Assembly: GCA_017525245.1 (NCBI GenBank)
Contig: JAFXTE010000079.1
Span: 1-60,926 of the forward strand
DNA length: 60,926 nt
Direction of reading: 5' to 3'
DNA from: Bacteroidales bacterium
GTDB lineage: Bacteria > Bacteroidota > Bacteroidia > Bacteroidales > WCHB1-69
The position numbers and the translations under genes were made by a program. Of this stretch, positions 1-7,884 are shown piece after piece. Each line of letters begins with the position of its first letter. Position 1 is the stretch's first letter. Below the pieces are notes generated by a model. It was not told the origin of the DNA, did not search any database, and saw only the letters and a list, made by a program, of their open reading frames with translations.

Positions 1-60
1 AGTTCAAAGTTCAAAGTTCAAGGTTCAAAGTTCAAGGTTCAAAACTCAATTCACCATTCA
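1..60. repeat. Heptamer tandem repeat upstream of the LytTR gene
   Basis: About seven degenerate copies of the 7-bp unit AGTTCAA/GGTTCAA occupy the first ~50 bases and end just before the ATG at 64. This is the first of many locus-specific heptamer arrays that mark gene junctions in this window. Confidence 0.85.
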
Positions 61-63
61 CTA

Positions 64-834
64 ATGAAAAAAGTTGTAATCATCGAGGACGAGGCCATTG
101 CGGCGCAGCGGCTCAGCCATTTGCTCGGCGAGGTGTCGCCGGAGAGCACGGTGGAGCAGGTTTTGCAGTCGGTGGAGGAGACGGTGGAGTGGTTCTCCGC
201 GCACCCTTTCCCCGACCTGGTGTTCATGGACATCCACTTGGCCGACGGCAACGCATTCCGCATTTTCGACAAGGTGTCCTTCCCGTGCCCGATCATCTTC
301 ACCACGGCCTACGACCAATATGCGCTGCAGGCCTTCAAGGTGAACAGCATCGACTACCTGCTCAAGCCCATCGGCAAGGAGGATTTGCAGCGGGCGTTGG
401 ACAAATGGGCCATTTTGTCGGGGAATGGAAACGACACAACGGGTAATCAGCAGCTTGACGCGCTTGTCAAGATGTTCAGCCAGCAGTCGCAGCGGTATCC
501 TTCCTACTTCCTCATCCCCGTTAAGGACAAGTTGGTGCCCCTGGCGGTCAATGAGATAGCTTGTTTCTACTTGGAGGACAAGGTGTCGCGGGCGTTGACC
601 TATCCGGGCAAGACCGTGGTGATTGGGAAGCCGTTGGACGTGATTGCCGAGCAGTTAGACCCGGGGCTGTTCTTCCGCGCCAACCGTCAGTTCGTGGTGG
701 CGCACAAGGCCATCGAAGGGATCACGGTATGGTTCGGCGGGAAGCTGCGGCTCACGCTGTCGGTGCCCGTTCCGGAGGAAATCACCATCAGCAAGTCGAG
801 GGTCCCGGAGTTCAAGGAATGGTACATGCAGTGA
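64..834 (+). CDS. LytTR-family response regulator
   Basis: A 256-residue two-domain response regulator, probably a transcription factor activated by a LytS/AlgZ-type membrane histidine kinase; the partner may lie upstream, outside the window. The receiver domain spans residues 3-120: acidic residues E8/D9, phospho-acceptor D56 in the VFMDIHL strand, T80/T81, and K101 in the LLKPI motif. A LytTR DNA-binding domain follows at about 150-250, with the typical FFRANRQFVV and ITISKSRVPEFKEW segments. The length is normal for the family and the protein looks complete. It starts right after a heptamer array and ends 3 bases before the stop of the convergent lipoprotein gene, so no room is left for a terminator between them. 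The target genes cannot be told from sequence. Confidence 0.93.
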   Translation: MKKVVIIEDEAIAAQRLSHLLGEVSPESTVEQVLQSVEETVEWFSAHPFPDLVFMDIHLADGNAFRIFDKVSFPCPIIFTTAYDQYALQAFKVNSIDYLLKPIGKEDLQRALDKWAILSGNGNDTTGNQQLDALVKMFSQQSQRYPSYFLIPVKDKLVPLAVNEIACFYLEDKVSRALTYPGKTVVIGKPLDVIAEQLDPGLFFRANRQFVVAHKAIEGITVWFGGKLRLTLSVPVPEEITISKSRVPEFKEWYMQ

Positions 835-837
835 CTT

Positions 838-1695
838 TTAATTCTCCGCCACGTGTCCGACGTTCACCAGCCACTTGCCGGCTTGGGTCAGGAACGGTTC
901 GAGGAGGTCGTATGAGATCACACAGGCGGGCATTCCGGCCGCATAACAGGCTATCTCGTACTGCTGATAGACAAATTCCACGCCATCTTCACGGAAGATC
1001 GGAGCACTCTGCGGCAACGGGAAGAAATCGTTGTTTTCCATAGTGAGCAGATTCTCCATATCTTCGGTATTCGACTCGAAATATTGCGTGAAAATGTTAT
1101 CCTTAACCAAATCCGCCAGCTCATCCATCAATTCTGCGCGGAAAATGTCGTAGTCAATGCGGCGTCCATCGGACTTGCGGAACGTCTGTCCCTGCATAAG
1201 ATACCAGCCGTGCGCGCCGCCCGCGTAGCCTTCCTGCGTGTAGAGGTAGGTGACGTAACGGTCCGTCTCATACATTTTGGTGAGCTTAATGTCTTTATAG
1301 CAGGACATACCTTTGATTCGGGGCATGTCGGGGATAACGTTCTGCTGAAAATCGTTCAACACACTGCTTTTATAATGCTCAAGCATTTTAGCGCCATTTT
1401 CCAAACTACCCTCGTAGGTGCCACCCATCTGTTCCGACATCCACTCACGGACATTGTTGACAACAAAAAAGTTACCGGATTCAGGGAAATCCGTCTCTAT
1501 TTTGATAGTGCCGGTTATGCCTCCAATCGTTACTGAGTCAGCCAATGACATCGGGCGCGTTTTGATGTCCGCCGGCGTTATCTGCGACAGGGAGGTAAGT
1601 GTGTTCAACGCCTGTGTGTCGATTTTGGTTTTGCAACCGGCGAGCATCACCATCAGCCCGCAAAAAAATCCAACGGCAATAAGGGTTTTCTTCAT
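838..1695 (-). CDS. DUF3298-type lipoprotein
   Basis: A predicted outer-membrane or periplasmic lipoprotein of 285 residues. A longer frame opens at 1752, but the start at 1695 is preferred: it gives MKKTLIAVGF and a hydrophobic stretch ending in the lipobox LAGC (Cys21), and it lies just downstream of a -7 box at 1722-1729. The body resembles DUF4163/DUF3298 (RsiV-like) proteins: an N-terminal part with a long helix, then the GGAHG motif after a YLYTQEGY strand, and a C-terminal part with FVYQQYEI and the end of the domain. These domains are common in Bacteroidetes lipoproteins; in Bacillus RsiV the fold binds lysozyme, but no such function can be claimed here. It converges with the LytTR gene with a gap of 3 bases. 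Confidence 0.8.
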   Translation of the reverse strand: MKKTLIAVGFFCGLMVMLAGCKTKIDTQALNTLTSLSQITPADIKTRPMSLADSVTIGGITGTIKIETDFPESGNFFVVNNVREWMSEQMGGTYEGSLENGAKMLEHYKSSVLNDFQQNVIPDMPRIKGMSCYKDIKLTKMYETDRYVTYLYTQEGYAGGAHGWYLMQGQTFRKSDGRRIDYDIFRAELMDELADLVKDNIFTQYFESNTEDMENLLTMENNDFFPLPQSAPIFREDGVEFVYQQYEIACYAAGMPACVISYDLLEPFLTQAGKWLVNVGHVAEN

Positions 1696-1721
1696 GACGA
1701 TTTCAATTATTTTTACAGCGG

Positions 1722-1729
1722 CAAAAATA
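1722..1729 (-). promoter_or_regulatory. -7 box (TATTTTTG) for the DUF3298 lipoprotein
   Basis: On the minus strand TATTTTTG followed by CCGC fits the Bacteroidetes -7 consensus TAnnTTTG. It lies 27 bases upstream of the chosen start at 1695. No good -33 TTTG box is seen. Confidence 0.6.
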
Positions 1730-1775
1730 CATTTTCCTTTGAAAAAAAACATTTAGCGTACATATTTATTTTTAT

Positions 1776-1783
1776 TATTTTTG
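1776..1783 (+). promoter_or_regulatory. -7 box (TATTTTTG) for the 1827 lipoprotein
   Basis: TATTTTTG followed by CAC on the plus strand matches the Bacteroidetes -7 consensus. It predicts a leader of about 35-40 bases before the ATG at 1827. The -33 region is weak. Confidence 0.6.
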
Positions 1784-1826
1784 CACTTTCTTAATCCACT
1801 TTATTATTCACCAAAAATTAAAAGTT

Positions 1827-2228
1827 ATGAAATTAAAACATTTACTTATTTTCACAGTGGTTTTCGCACTGGTAGCATTAGGAACATCCTGTTCTAAGGC
1901 CTCTGAGAAGAAAATTACCGGCAAATGGCAGTTGGTCAGCGAGCAATACCGGGACAACGAAGATCCGGAATGGGATTTTGACTATCCCGATGCCGATGAA
2001 GTTTACATATATGAATTCGTAAAAGATGGGAATTGCTATATGTACTACAACGGAAGACAAGTTGATAGTGGAACGTGGATTTACGACAAGTCAACTGAAA
2101 AAATCATTGTTGACGGTGAATCCGCTGATGTCATTAAATGCACTTCTACCGAGATGGTATGGGGATTTAAAGAGACTTGGGGAGACGAATGGTATGAAGA
2201 ACAAATTAATTTCAAGAGAGTAAAATAG
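1827..2228 (+). CDS. Small lipocalin-like lipoprotein
   Basis: A 133-residue secreted lipoprotein. The N-terminal hydrophobic segment ends with Cys22 in LGTSC, a relaxed Bacteroidetes lipobox. The mature part begins with ITGKWQLVSEQYRD, the opening strand of lipocalin-like domains common in Bacteroidales (GxW motif), and continues with alternating short beta strands (YIYEFVKDGNCYMYY, GTWIYDKSTEKI, INFKRV). The length fits one small beta-barrel domain. The ligand is unknown. The gene is monocistronic: its own -7 box lies upstream and a strong rho-independent terminator follows 20 bases after the stop. Confidence 0.8.
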   Translation: MKLKHLLIFTVVFALVALGTSCSKASEKKITGKWQLVSEQYRDNEDPEWDFDYPDADEVYIYEFVKDGNCYMYYNGRQVDSGTWIYDKSTEKIIVDGESADVIKCTSTEMVWGFKETWGDEWYEEQINFKRVK

Positions 2229-2247
2229 CCACTCCCGACTGCAAGAC

Positions 2248-2279
2248 AAAACGCCGCTGCCTCCGCAACGGCGTTTTTT
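2248..2279 (+). terminator. Rho-independent terminator of the lipocalin-like gene
   Basis: A 9-bp perfect stem, AAAACGCCG (2248-2256) with CGGCGTTTT (2269-2277), a 12-base loop and a T run. Confidence 0.9.
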
Positions 2280-2281
2280 CA

Positions 2282-2317
2282 TTTCACTAATCACAATTCA
2301 CTAATCACAATTCACCA
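2282..2317. repeat. Short tandem repeat (TCACTAA/TCACAAT)
   Basis: Alternating 7-bp units of the TCACTAATCACAAT type lie between two convergent terminators. It belongs to the intergenic heptamer class. Confidence 0.7.
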
Positions 2318-2323
2318 TTTACA

Positions 2324-2351
2324 GAAAAAGGCCTCCGTTTCCGGAAGCCTT
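2324..2351 (-). terminator. Rho-independent terminator after rpsS
   Basis: On the minus strand a 10-bp stem (2342-2351 with 2328-2337, one G-U pair) is closed by a GAAA tetraloop and followed by five Ts. It lies 56 bases past the rpsS stop and ends the ribosomal protein operon here. Confidence 0.9.
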
Positions 2352-2406
2352 GTTATATTCAAATTGCAAAATTCGAGGGAAGAAACCTAAAGCGGGACAG
2401 AGGCGA

Positions 2407-2685
2407 TTACTTGGAGCCTTTGTCCTTCTGACCTGCGTGACCGCGGAAGATACGAGTGGGCGCAAACTCACCGAGTTTGTGACCAACCATATTCTCAGTG
2501 ACATACACGGGGATAAACTTGTTCCCGTTATGCACAGCGATGGTAAGGCCGACGAAATCGGGGGAAATCATGGAGGAGCGAGACCAAGTCTTGATGGTCG
2601 ATTTCTTTCCAGACTCCTGAGCGGCGATCACACGTTGTTCCAGTTTGTAATGGATATACGGTCCTTTTTTTAATGAACGACTCAT
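2407..2685 (-). CDS. rpsS: 30S ribosomal protein S19
   Basis: S19 of the 30S head, which contacts S13 and 16S rRNA near the decoding side. The start is set at the ATG at 2685 ([11 protein letters not shown]), because an upstream in-frame TTG only adds two residues; this gives 92 residues, the usual length. Diagnostic segments are [38 protein letters not shown] and [11 protein letters not shown]. It is the last gene of the run, 17 bases after rplB, and a terminator follows. In the canonical S10 operon rplV and rpsC would come next; they are absent here. Confidence 0.98.
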   Translation of the reverse strand: MSRSLKKGPYIHYKLEQRVIAAQESGKKSTIKTWSRSSMISPDFVGLTIAVHNGNKFIPVYVTENMVGHKLGEFAPTRIFRGHAGQKDKGSK

Positions 2686-2702
2686 AATCAACAGTTTTTA
2701 GG

Positions 2703-3527
2703 TTATTTCTTTCTTCTTTCAACGATATACTGGGAAGAATTCTTCTTCGGATGACGGGTCTTGTAGCCTTTAGCGGGCATACCTTTGCGGGAACGCGGGT
2801 TACCGCCGGATGCACGGCCTTCACCACCACCCATCGGGTGATCGACAGGGTTCATGACGACACCGCGGTTGCGCGGACGGCGACCGAGCCAGCGGCTGCG
2901 GCCTGCCTTGCCGGACACCTCGAGGCTGTGGTCCCCGTTGGAGACGATGCCGATGGTGGCCTTGCATGCGCAGAGGATCATGCGGGTTTCGCCAGAAGGC
3001 AGTTTGATGATGGCGTAGCGACCGTCACGGGACATCAGCTGCGCGTAGGAACCGGCGCTGCGGGCGATTTTGCCGCCCTGACCGGGACGCATCTCGATGT
3101 TGTGGATGATGGAACCGAGGGGAATCTCGCCAATCGGGAGGCTGTTGCCAAGATCGGGGGCGACACCCGTGCCGCTGATGATCTGCTGACCCACCTTGAT
3201 GCCGTGAGGCGCCACGATGTAGCGTTTCTCACCATCGGCGTAGAACAGCAGGGCAATGCGTGCCGAGCGGTTCGGATCGTACTCAATGGTCTTTACGGTG
3301 GCCGGAACACCATCTTTGTTTCTCTTGAAATCTATGAGACGATACATCTGCTTGTGACCGCCACCGCGGTACCGTACCGTCATCTTACCACTGTTATTGC
3401 GGCCGCCGGTGCTGTGTTTCGGGCACAGGAGGCTCTTTTCGGGCTTGCTCGTGGTAATGTCATCGTAAGCGCTAATCACTTTGAAGCGCTGACCCGGCGT
3501 TACTGGTTTGTACTTTTTTAATGCCAT
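2703..3527 (-). CDS. rplB: 50S ribosomal protein L2
   Basis: L2, a primary 23S rRNA-binding protein needed for subunit joining and peptidyl transfer. It is full length at 274 residues. The C-terminal [13 protein letters not shown] motif contains His230, which corresponds to the functionally important His229 of E. coli L2, and is followed by the basic tail ([26 protein letters not shown]) in a typical arrangement. It sits between rplW and rpsS on the minus strand. The 68-base spacer to rplW carries a heptamer repeat, which is unusual inside a ribosomal operon. Confidence 0.98.
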   Translation of the reverse strand: MALKKYKPVTPGQRFKVISAYDDITTSKPEKSLLCPKHSTGGRNNSGKMTVRYRGGGHKQMYRLIDFKRNKDGVPATVKTIEYDPNRSARIALLFYADGEKRYIVAPHGIKVGQQIISGTGVAPDLGNSLPIGEIPLGSIIHNIEMRPGQGGKIARSAGSYAQLMSRDGRYAIIKLPSGETRMILCACKATIGIVSNGDHSLEVSGKAGRSRWLGRRPRNRGVVMNPVDHPMGGGEGRASGGNPRSRKGMPAKGYKTRHPKKNSSQYIVERRKK

Positions 3528-3535
3528 TTTTTTAA

Positions 3536-3571
3536 AGGTTATAGGTTATTGGTTATTGGTTATTGAAGTTC
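3536..3571. repeat. Heptamer repeat (GGTTATT) between rplW and rplB
   Basis: Four copies of GGTTATA/GGTTATT in tandem lie in the spacer inside the ribosomal protein operon. The same unit recurs at 7720-7747 and 58283-58311. Confidence 0.8.
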
Positions 3572-3595
3572 AATAGCCGAAACCGTCACCCGTTA

Positions 3596-3886
3596 TTAAA
3601 TGTTACTATAAAAATCGATTTTATCTTCCTTATCGACGAAGACGTAAGCCTTCTTGAAATTGTTCTTTTGACCGAGGATGACACCAGCCTTGGTGTTGCG
3701 GGCGGTGGTTTTGCCGCGCTGGATGAGCGTGTTCACACGCACCACTTTCACGTTATAGACGGACTCGATCTCGCGTTTGATTTCGGGTTTCGTGGCCTCG
3801 CGCGTCACCATGAAGCCGTAGCGGTTGTATTTCTCCGCAACGCCTGTCATCTTCTCACTGATGATGGGTTTTATTATGACACTCAT
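3596..3886 (-). CDS. rplW: 50S ribosomal protein L23
   Basis: L23 at the exit of the peptide tunnel, the docking site for trigger factor and SRP. It has 96 residues, the normal bacterial length. Typical segments are IIKPIISEKMT at the N terminus, YGFMVTREATKPEIKREIESVYNVKVVRVNT in the middle, and the KAYVFVDKEDKIDFY end. It starts 27 bases after rplD stops and is followed by rplB. Confidence 0.97.
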   Translation of the reverse strand: MSVIIKPIISEKMTGVAEKYNRYGFMVTREATKPEIKREIESVYNVKVVRVNTLIQRGKTTARNTKAGVILGQKNNFKKAYVFVDKEDKIDFYSNI

Positions 3887-3913
3887 TGTTCTGACTTTTT
3901 AAGGGTTATTGAA

Positions 3914-4543
3914 TTATTCGCCTAACATTTTCTCCAGTTCCTTCAGGCTGCTTTCGCAGATGATGAGGCTGTTGGCGTTAAGCACATGATACGTATTGGC
4001 ATCAATGGCGCGCATGATGTTGGTGCGTTGCAGGTTGCGGCCGGAGAGGAAGACGTTGCGGTCGTTCTCGGGCAGCAGCAGCAGGGTCTTCTGACCTTCG
4101 AGCTTGAGGTTCTTGAGCATGGACTTGTACTCCTTGGTTTTGGGCTCGTTGAAGGTGAAGTCTTCCACCACGGTGATCTTGCCTTCCTGTTGTTTGTAGG
4201 TGAGGGCGGAGAAGCGGGCGAGGCGTTTCACTTTCTTGTTGAGTTTGAAACCGTAGTCGCGGGGATGCGGGCCGAACACGGTGGCGCCGCCGCGGATTGT
4301 CGGGCTCTTGATGCTACCTGCACGGGCGCCGCCGGTGCCTTTCTGTCGTTTCAGCTTGCGGGTGCTGCCTGACACGGTGGAGCGTTCCAGCGTATTGTGC
4401 GTGCCTTGTCTCTGATTTGCCAAATATTGTTTCACGTCAAGCCAGATGGCGTGATCGTTCGGTTCCACATTGAAGATCTTATCGTTCAGGGTAACCGTCT
4501 TGGCAGTCGCGCTGCCGTCTATCTTATAAACTGTTAGCTCCAT
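3914..4543 (-). CDS. rplD: 50S ribosomal protein L4
   Basis: L4 lines the peptide tunnel with its extended loop. It has 209 residues, with the central [18 protein letters not shown] loop segment and [20 protein letters not shown] typical of the family. In E. coli L4 also represses its own operon by attenuation; no such leader structure was recognised here. Its start overlaps the end of rplC by 10 bases (4534-4543), which suggests translational coupling. Confidence 0.97.
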   Translation of the reverse strand: MELTVYKIDGSATAKTVTLNDKIFNVEPNDHAIWLDVKQYLANQRQGTHNTLERSTVSGSTRKLKRQKGTGGARAGSIKSPTIRGGATVFGPHPRDYGFKLNKKVKRLARFSALTYKQQEGKITVVEDFTFNEPKTKEYKSMLKNLKLEGQKTLLLLPENDRNVFLSGRNLQRTNIMRAIDANTYHVLNANSLIICESSLKELEKMLGE

Positions 4544-5163
4544 CTCTCAATAATTATATATGAACCATTGGCTCCTGGAACGGAACCTTTAACTAATAAT
4601 AAATTCTTCTCTTTCACGATCTTGACGATCTGGAGGTTGATGACCTTCACTTTGGCGTTGCCCATCTGGCCGGCCATGCGCATGCCTTTGAACACGCGTG
4701 ACGGATAAGAGGATGCGCCCATAGAACCGGGGGCTCTCAAGCGGTTGTGCTGGCCGTGGGTGGCGTCGCCGACACCGCGGAAGTGGTGGCGTTTCACAAC
4801 ACCCTGGAAGCCTTTACCTTTGGAGGTGCCGCTGACATCCACGAACTCGCCTTCCTCGAAGACGGTGACGTCGAGCACTTCACCCAAGGACTTGCGGTGA
4901 CCTTCCTCGAAGCGGGTGAACTCACGCATGATCTTTTTCGGCGTGGTGCCGGCCTTCGCGAAGTGACCCTTCAGCGACTTGGTCGTGTTTTTCTCTTTCT
5001 TCTCGTCATAAGCCAATTGGATAGCGCTGTAGCCGTCTTTCTCGACGGTTTTGACTTGCGTGACCACGCAAGGACCAGCCTCTAACACCGTGCACGGCAC
5101 AACCTTGCCGGAGGCATCGTAGATGCTAGTCATCCCAATTTTTTTTCCTATTAATCCTGACAT
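4534..5163 (-). CDS. rplC: 50S ribosomal protein L3
   Basis: L3, an early-assembly 23S rRNA-binding protein close to the peptidyl transferase centre. It has 209 residues. The family core [15 protein letters not shown], then [18 protein letters not shown], then [13 protein letters not shown], is present. At the loop holding the methylated Gln of E. coli L3 (Gln150) the sequence reads GASSYPSR, so the modified glutamine is missing. It is the first gene of the run: rpsJ, the normal first gene of the S10 operon, is absent, and a promoter lies about 120 bases upstream. Confidence 0.97.
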   Translation of the reverse strand: MSGLIGKKIGMTSIYDASGKVVPCTVLEAGPCVVTQVKTVEKDGYSAIQLAYDEKKEKNTTKSLKGHFAKAGTTPKKIMREFTRFEEGHRKSLGEVLDVTVFEEGEFVDVSGTSKGKGFQGVVKRHHFRGVGDATHGQHNRLRAPGSMGASSYPSRVFKGMRMAGQMGNAKVKVINLQIVKIVKEKNLLLVKGSVPGANGSYIIIERWS

Positions 5164-5283
5164 TTTTGGTTAGATTTATAAAATAATTTGACTTTGTACG
5201 CTCATTTCGACACTTTGCTCCTTCATTCAACTTCCTGAAAACAAGACAATTGAACTTCAAAAACCAGTTTTTCTAATGAGCGT

Positions 5284-5312
5284 GCAAATATACACTTTTT
5301 CTTTATATTCAA
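5284..5312 (-). promoter_or_regulatory. Promoter of the rplC-rpsS operon
   Basis: On the minus strand a perfect -7 box TATATTTG followed by CACGC (5284-5292) lies 17 bases downstream of a TTG -33 element (5310-5312). This predicts a leader of about 110 bases before rplC. A promoter here shows that the operon starts at rplC in this genome. Confidence 0.7.
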
Positions 5313-5339
5313 TCAGTTGCGTGAAAAAAGTTTTCAACA

Positions 5340-5563
5340 GCCACAAACCTTGAATCCGACACGACCAGCAATTGCACCATTCCGTTTGGCCACCATCTTC
5401 TATCGAAAACAACACGCTTTGCCGAAACCGACCGCCACAGGCGGCATTCGTTTTTTTCGCGTTCCCCCTTGCGCTATCGCGCTTGGGGAAGCGCTCTTTT
5501 CCAAAAGGACAAAACCGGTTGGCCTCCTATCGTCGGCCCTCCGGTTTTGGATAATGTTTTTTT
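5340..5563. other. Hairpin-rich spacer between the FISUMP gene and the ribosomal operon
   Basis: No gene is supported. The stretch holds several self-complementary segments: CCGCC/GGCGG near 5430 followed by a T run, CCCCTTGCGC with GCGCTTGGGG (5465-5488), and the AAAACCGG/CCGGTTTT stem at 5511-5548. It looks like decayed repeat or structured RNA sequence. Confidence 0.5.
5511..5548 (-). terminator. Possible terminator hairpin after the FISUMP gene
   Basis: An 8-bp stem AAAACCGG/CCGGTTTT with an inner GGCC/GGCC pair lies 16 bases beyond the stop of the minus-strand FISUMP gene. The 3' arm ends in TTTTG, and a further TTTT lies a few bases on. It lacks a clean T run, so it may only be a repeat. 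Confidence 0.4.
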
Positions 5564-7276
5564 TTAATCGCGGAGGCAACGAACAGAAAAACCGTTGTAC
5601 TCACTGCCGTTGGGGCAGTACACGCCGGCGTAGTAGTAGTACATGTCGCGGAGGTAGGCGGCGTAGCTGTAGTCCTCCGTAGAGGACCAGAAGTACGCGC
5701 TGTAGCCCGCGTAGTAGAACCCGTAGCCCCAGTAGCCAGCGGGGACGGCCCCGAAGCCCGAAGCGTTGTTTGTACCTTGGTCGTTACCCACCGCACAGTA
5801 ACTTGTTGTTGTGTTCCATCCTGTCGTGGAGGCCAACGCCTTGGCAATGTTACCACTGCTGCCGCCACACAGGTATTCGGACGCACTGCCCACATAGTCG
5901 GTCAGCTGCGTCCACTCCGCGTCACTCGGCAAATGCCAGCCCACAGGACAGACCCCTTGCACCCCACTCGGAACGGCACTGCTGGAAGCAGCTCCGTGCA
6001 TCGCCGCTGGCCAGTTGTAGAGGTAGCCTCGCTCCGATAGCGGGATGCCTGAACTGCTGTAGTTGTAGTAGTACGGTGCCGTGTAGCTGTAGTTGTCACC
6101 GCCGGCGGGAATGGGTGTGCCGTCGCTATAGTGCGTCACACGCAGGTTCTCCCTCGTCCAGCACTGGTCTCCTATCTGCACCGTGTTATACACGTTGCCG
6201 TCGTAGTCGGTGACGGTGGCCGCGCCAGGACAAGGCTGGCCGTCTATATTGGTCGTTGTTGTAAAACTCACCTGATTCCCATACGCCGTACCCACGCTGT
6301 TCACCGCGTAGGCACGCACATAGTAGGTGGTACCCTCAGACAGATTGGCGAGCTGACAGGTAAATGCCCCCAAACCGTCCCCATTGGAAATGTGGCTATC
6401 ATTAAAAACGGGATTGGGACTGGTGCTCCAGCAAACCCCGCGCGCTATCACACTATAACCGCCATCCGCTGTCACGTTTCCGCCACATGTCGCAGAGGTA
6501 CCTGTAATATTCGCAACCGCATCAGTGGTCACGGTAGCCAAACCCGTAGGGGATGTGATATCGAAATTCAACACAATATTCTCTGACACAATCTGGTTCT
6601 GGTGGACGGTCTGGCTCGTATATTCCACACCATTCACAATGACATAACCGATGTATATCATCTCATCCCCAAGATTGAACGGGTTACCGGTGGCACCACG
6701 GTGGGCGTTTTTAGGGTGCGGTAGAGACGTTTCATGAAACGTCTCTACGATACCAACAACTGTAACGGCATCACCGCCGCCGTTGCCTCTGTTCACCATC
6801 TTCACCGAGGCCGTCCGCCCGTTTTGGCGGGCCGTCAGGAAATAGATGCCTGCGGAGGCAAGGGTGATGCGCATCTCATGGATACCCGGTTGTAGGGACG
6901 AATAATTATTCGCCCCTACGGTACGCCCGGTTATATCTGTGATTTCTATGGCCACATCGCCCGGTTCCGCCACTTCCATATTCACGAACGTGGTGCCGTC
7001 GAACGGATTGGGGTTGTTTTGCGACAACCGTAGAGACGATGCACACATCGTCCCCATATCCTCAACACCCGTCCCTCCCATCACTAAAACGGTGTCAGGA
7101 TAGTAGATGGTCTCCTGCCAACTCTGGGTCACATTGCCTATCACCACACGGTTAAGCGGAATAAAATGGTTGTTGGCATCGCGTCCGGTGAACGTCAGCG
7201 TCACCGACTGCGCCTGCGCGAAGAGGGAGGTAGCGCAGAGCAGGATGAGGATGAATGTTGTGAAAATCTTTCTCAT
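5564..7276 (-). CDS. Secreted FISUMP-domain protein with an internal sorting-like domain
   Basis: A 570-residue exported protein of unknown role. The start at 7276 is chosen because it opens a signal peptide (MRKIFTTFILILLCATSLFA, then Q21); the frame is open to 7339 but without further coding character. Order: signal peptide 1-20; a short beta region; residues 82-162 that resemble a T9SS/FlgD-type C-terminal sorting domain (SQNNPNPFDGTTFV, ITDITGRTV, GIYFLTARQNG) but sit near the N terminus; a fibronectin-III-like Bacteroidetes domain at 247-341 (GVCWSTSPNP, GTTYYVRAYAVNSVGTAYG); and a C-terminal FISUMP domain at 357-570 (VQIGDQCWTRENLR, GYLYNWPAAM, CPVGWHLPSDAEW, YFWSSTED, FSVRCLRD). Three palindromic elements are read in frame at residues 73-83, 119-129 and 178-185. 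There is no sorting domain after FISUMP. Confidence 0.88.
   Translation of the reverse strand: MRKIFTTFILILLCATSLFAQAQSVTLTFTGRDANNHFIPLNRVVIGNVTQSWQETIYYPDTVLVMGGTGVEDMGTMCASSLRLSQNNPNPFDGTTFVNMEVAEPGDVAIEITDITGRTVGANNYSSLQPGIHEMRITLASAGIYFLTARQNGRTASVKMVNRGNGGGDAVTVVGIVETFHETSLPHPKNAHRGATGNPFNLGDEMIYIGYVIVNGVEYTSQTVHQNQIVSENIVLNFDITSPTGLATVTTDAVANITGTSATCGGNVTADGGYSVIARGVCWSTSPNPVFNDSHISNGDGLGAFTCQLANLSEGTTYYVRAYAVNSVGTAYGNQVSFTTTTNIDGQPCPGAATVTDYDGNVYNTVQIGDQCWTRENLRVTHYSDGTPIPAGGDNYSYTAPYYYNYSSSGIPLSERGYLYNWPAAMHGAASSSAVPSGVQGVCPVGWHLPSDAEWTQLTDYVGSASEYLCGGSSGNIAKALASTTGWNTTTSYCAVGNDQGTNNASGFGAVPAGYWGYGFYYAGYSAYFWSSTEDYSYAAYLRDMYYYYAGVYCPNGSEYNGFSVRCLRD
6721..6748. repeat. Palindromic element inside the FISUMP gene
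   Basis: A 28-bp perfect palindrome: GTAGAGACGTTTCA followed by its complement. On the coding strand it is read V-E-T-F-H-E-T-S-L. It has the same arms as the copies at 7326, 51737 and 59176. Confidence 0.9.
6892..6919. repeat. Palindromic element inside the FISUMP gene (AATAATTATT centre)
   Basis: A 28-bp near-perfect palindrome with GTAGGG/CCCTAC arms and an AATAATTATT centre. It is read V-G-A-N-N-Y-S-S-L-Q, in a loop of the sorting-like domain. It is almost identical to the copy at 10720. Confidence 0.9.
7030..7055. repeat. Degenerate palindromic element inside the FISUMP gene
   Basis: The left arm GTAGAGACGATG, a CACA loop, then CATCGTCCCC: a decayed copy of the palindrome family with an ATG/CAT inner stem. 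It is read M-G-T-M-C-A-S-S-L, the same frame as the other copies in this gene. Confidence 0.65.
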
Positions 7277-7325
7277 AATACTAAAATTATATGTGAATAA
7301 TACTGTTATTGCATAAACATGACCG

Positions 7326-7357
7326 TTGTAGAGACGCAAAATTTTGCGTCTCTACAA
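7326..7357. repeat. 32-bp perfect palindrome in the FISUMP 5' leader
   Basis: TTGTAGAGACGCAAAA followed by its exact complement. It lies between the predicted -7 box (7420-7427) and the start codon at 7276, so it would form a hairpin in the leader RNA. The centre CAAAATTTTG is shared with the copy at 59176. Confidence 0.9.
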
Positions 7358-7419
7358 CCCTGTGTTGGTATCTGTTGGAAAAATCGCCCACCTCTTCGAA
7401 TAGATTTTATTTGTGGCGG

Positions 7420-7427
7420 CAAAGGTA
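7420..7427 (-). promoter_or_regulatory. -7 box (TACCTTTG) for the FISUMP gene
   Basis: TACCTTTG followed by CCGCC on the minus strand is a strong Bacteroidetes -7 match. It predicts a ~140-base leader that includes the 32-bp palindrome. Confidence 0.65.
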
Positions 7428-7843
7428 CGAAAAATGTTGATACGACGAAGCGGTGAAACGATGAAAAACGATGAACGGGGTTTCTTCCTGCACTGGCGAG
7501 GCGGAGGTTCCGCTTGGCCGGTTGACGCATTGATTTTTCGTCAACCGCGTTAGCGGTTGCATGTCTGTAGCCAGATTCGGGGTGCGGAACCCATCATAGG
7601 AGGAAGGTGCGGGTGCTTACCCCCCTTGGCCCCCCTAAAGGGGGGAATCATCAGAGTGCCTTGGCCGGTGCTGCCGGACATTTGAGCGGAAAGCCCGGCC
7701 GGCGCGGCGGCTTTGTAATGGTTATTGGTTATGGGTTATGGGTTATTGAAAGGGGGGTCGGAACAATGGTGGTGACGCCGCGCCGGGGCGCCCAAAGAAA
7801 AAAACGTCCAATCACAGAAAATCTATTCCGTTCAAAAAAAATG
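7428..7843. other. Gene-free spacer with GC-rich hairpins
   Basis: No convincing gene. It contains the palindrome AACCGCGTTAGCGGTT at 7543-7558, a C5-TAAA-G5 hairpin near 7631-7645, a GC-rich stretch around 7690-7710, and GGTTATT heptamers at 7720-7747. A 74-codon minus-strand frame (7306-7530) runs through the palindrome and promoter and is not credible. Confidence 0.6.
7720..7747. repeat. Heptamer repeat GGTTATT/GGTTATG
   Basis: Four exact tandem 7-bp units in the spacer between two divergently transcribed secreted-protein genes. Confidence 0.85.
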
Positions 7844-7851
7844 TATATTTG
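7844..7851 (+). promoter_or_regulatory. -7 box (TATATTTG) for the gliding C-terminal-domain protein
   Basis: TATATTTG followed by CCG on the plus strand is a perfect -7 match. It predicts transcription from about 7857, a very short leader before the ATG at 7873 or 7885. This argues against a start at the TTG at 7849. Confidence 0.7.
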
Positions 7852-7884
7852 CCGAATATTATAGTATATTGTATGCGTGTTAAT

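Noticed and set aside
7306-7530. 74-codon minus-strand frame in the spacer upstream of the FISUMP gene
   Set aside because: It runs through the predicted promoter and a 32-bp palindrome; composition is not coding-like.
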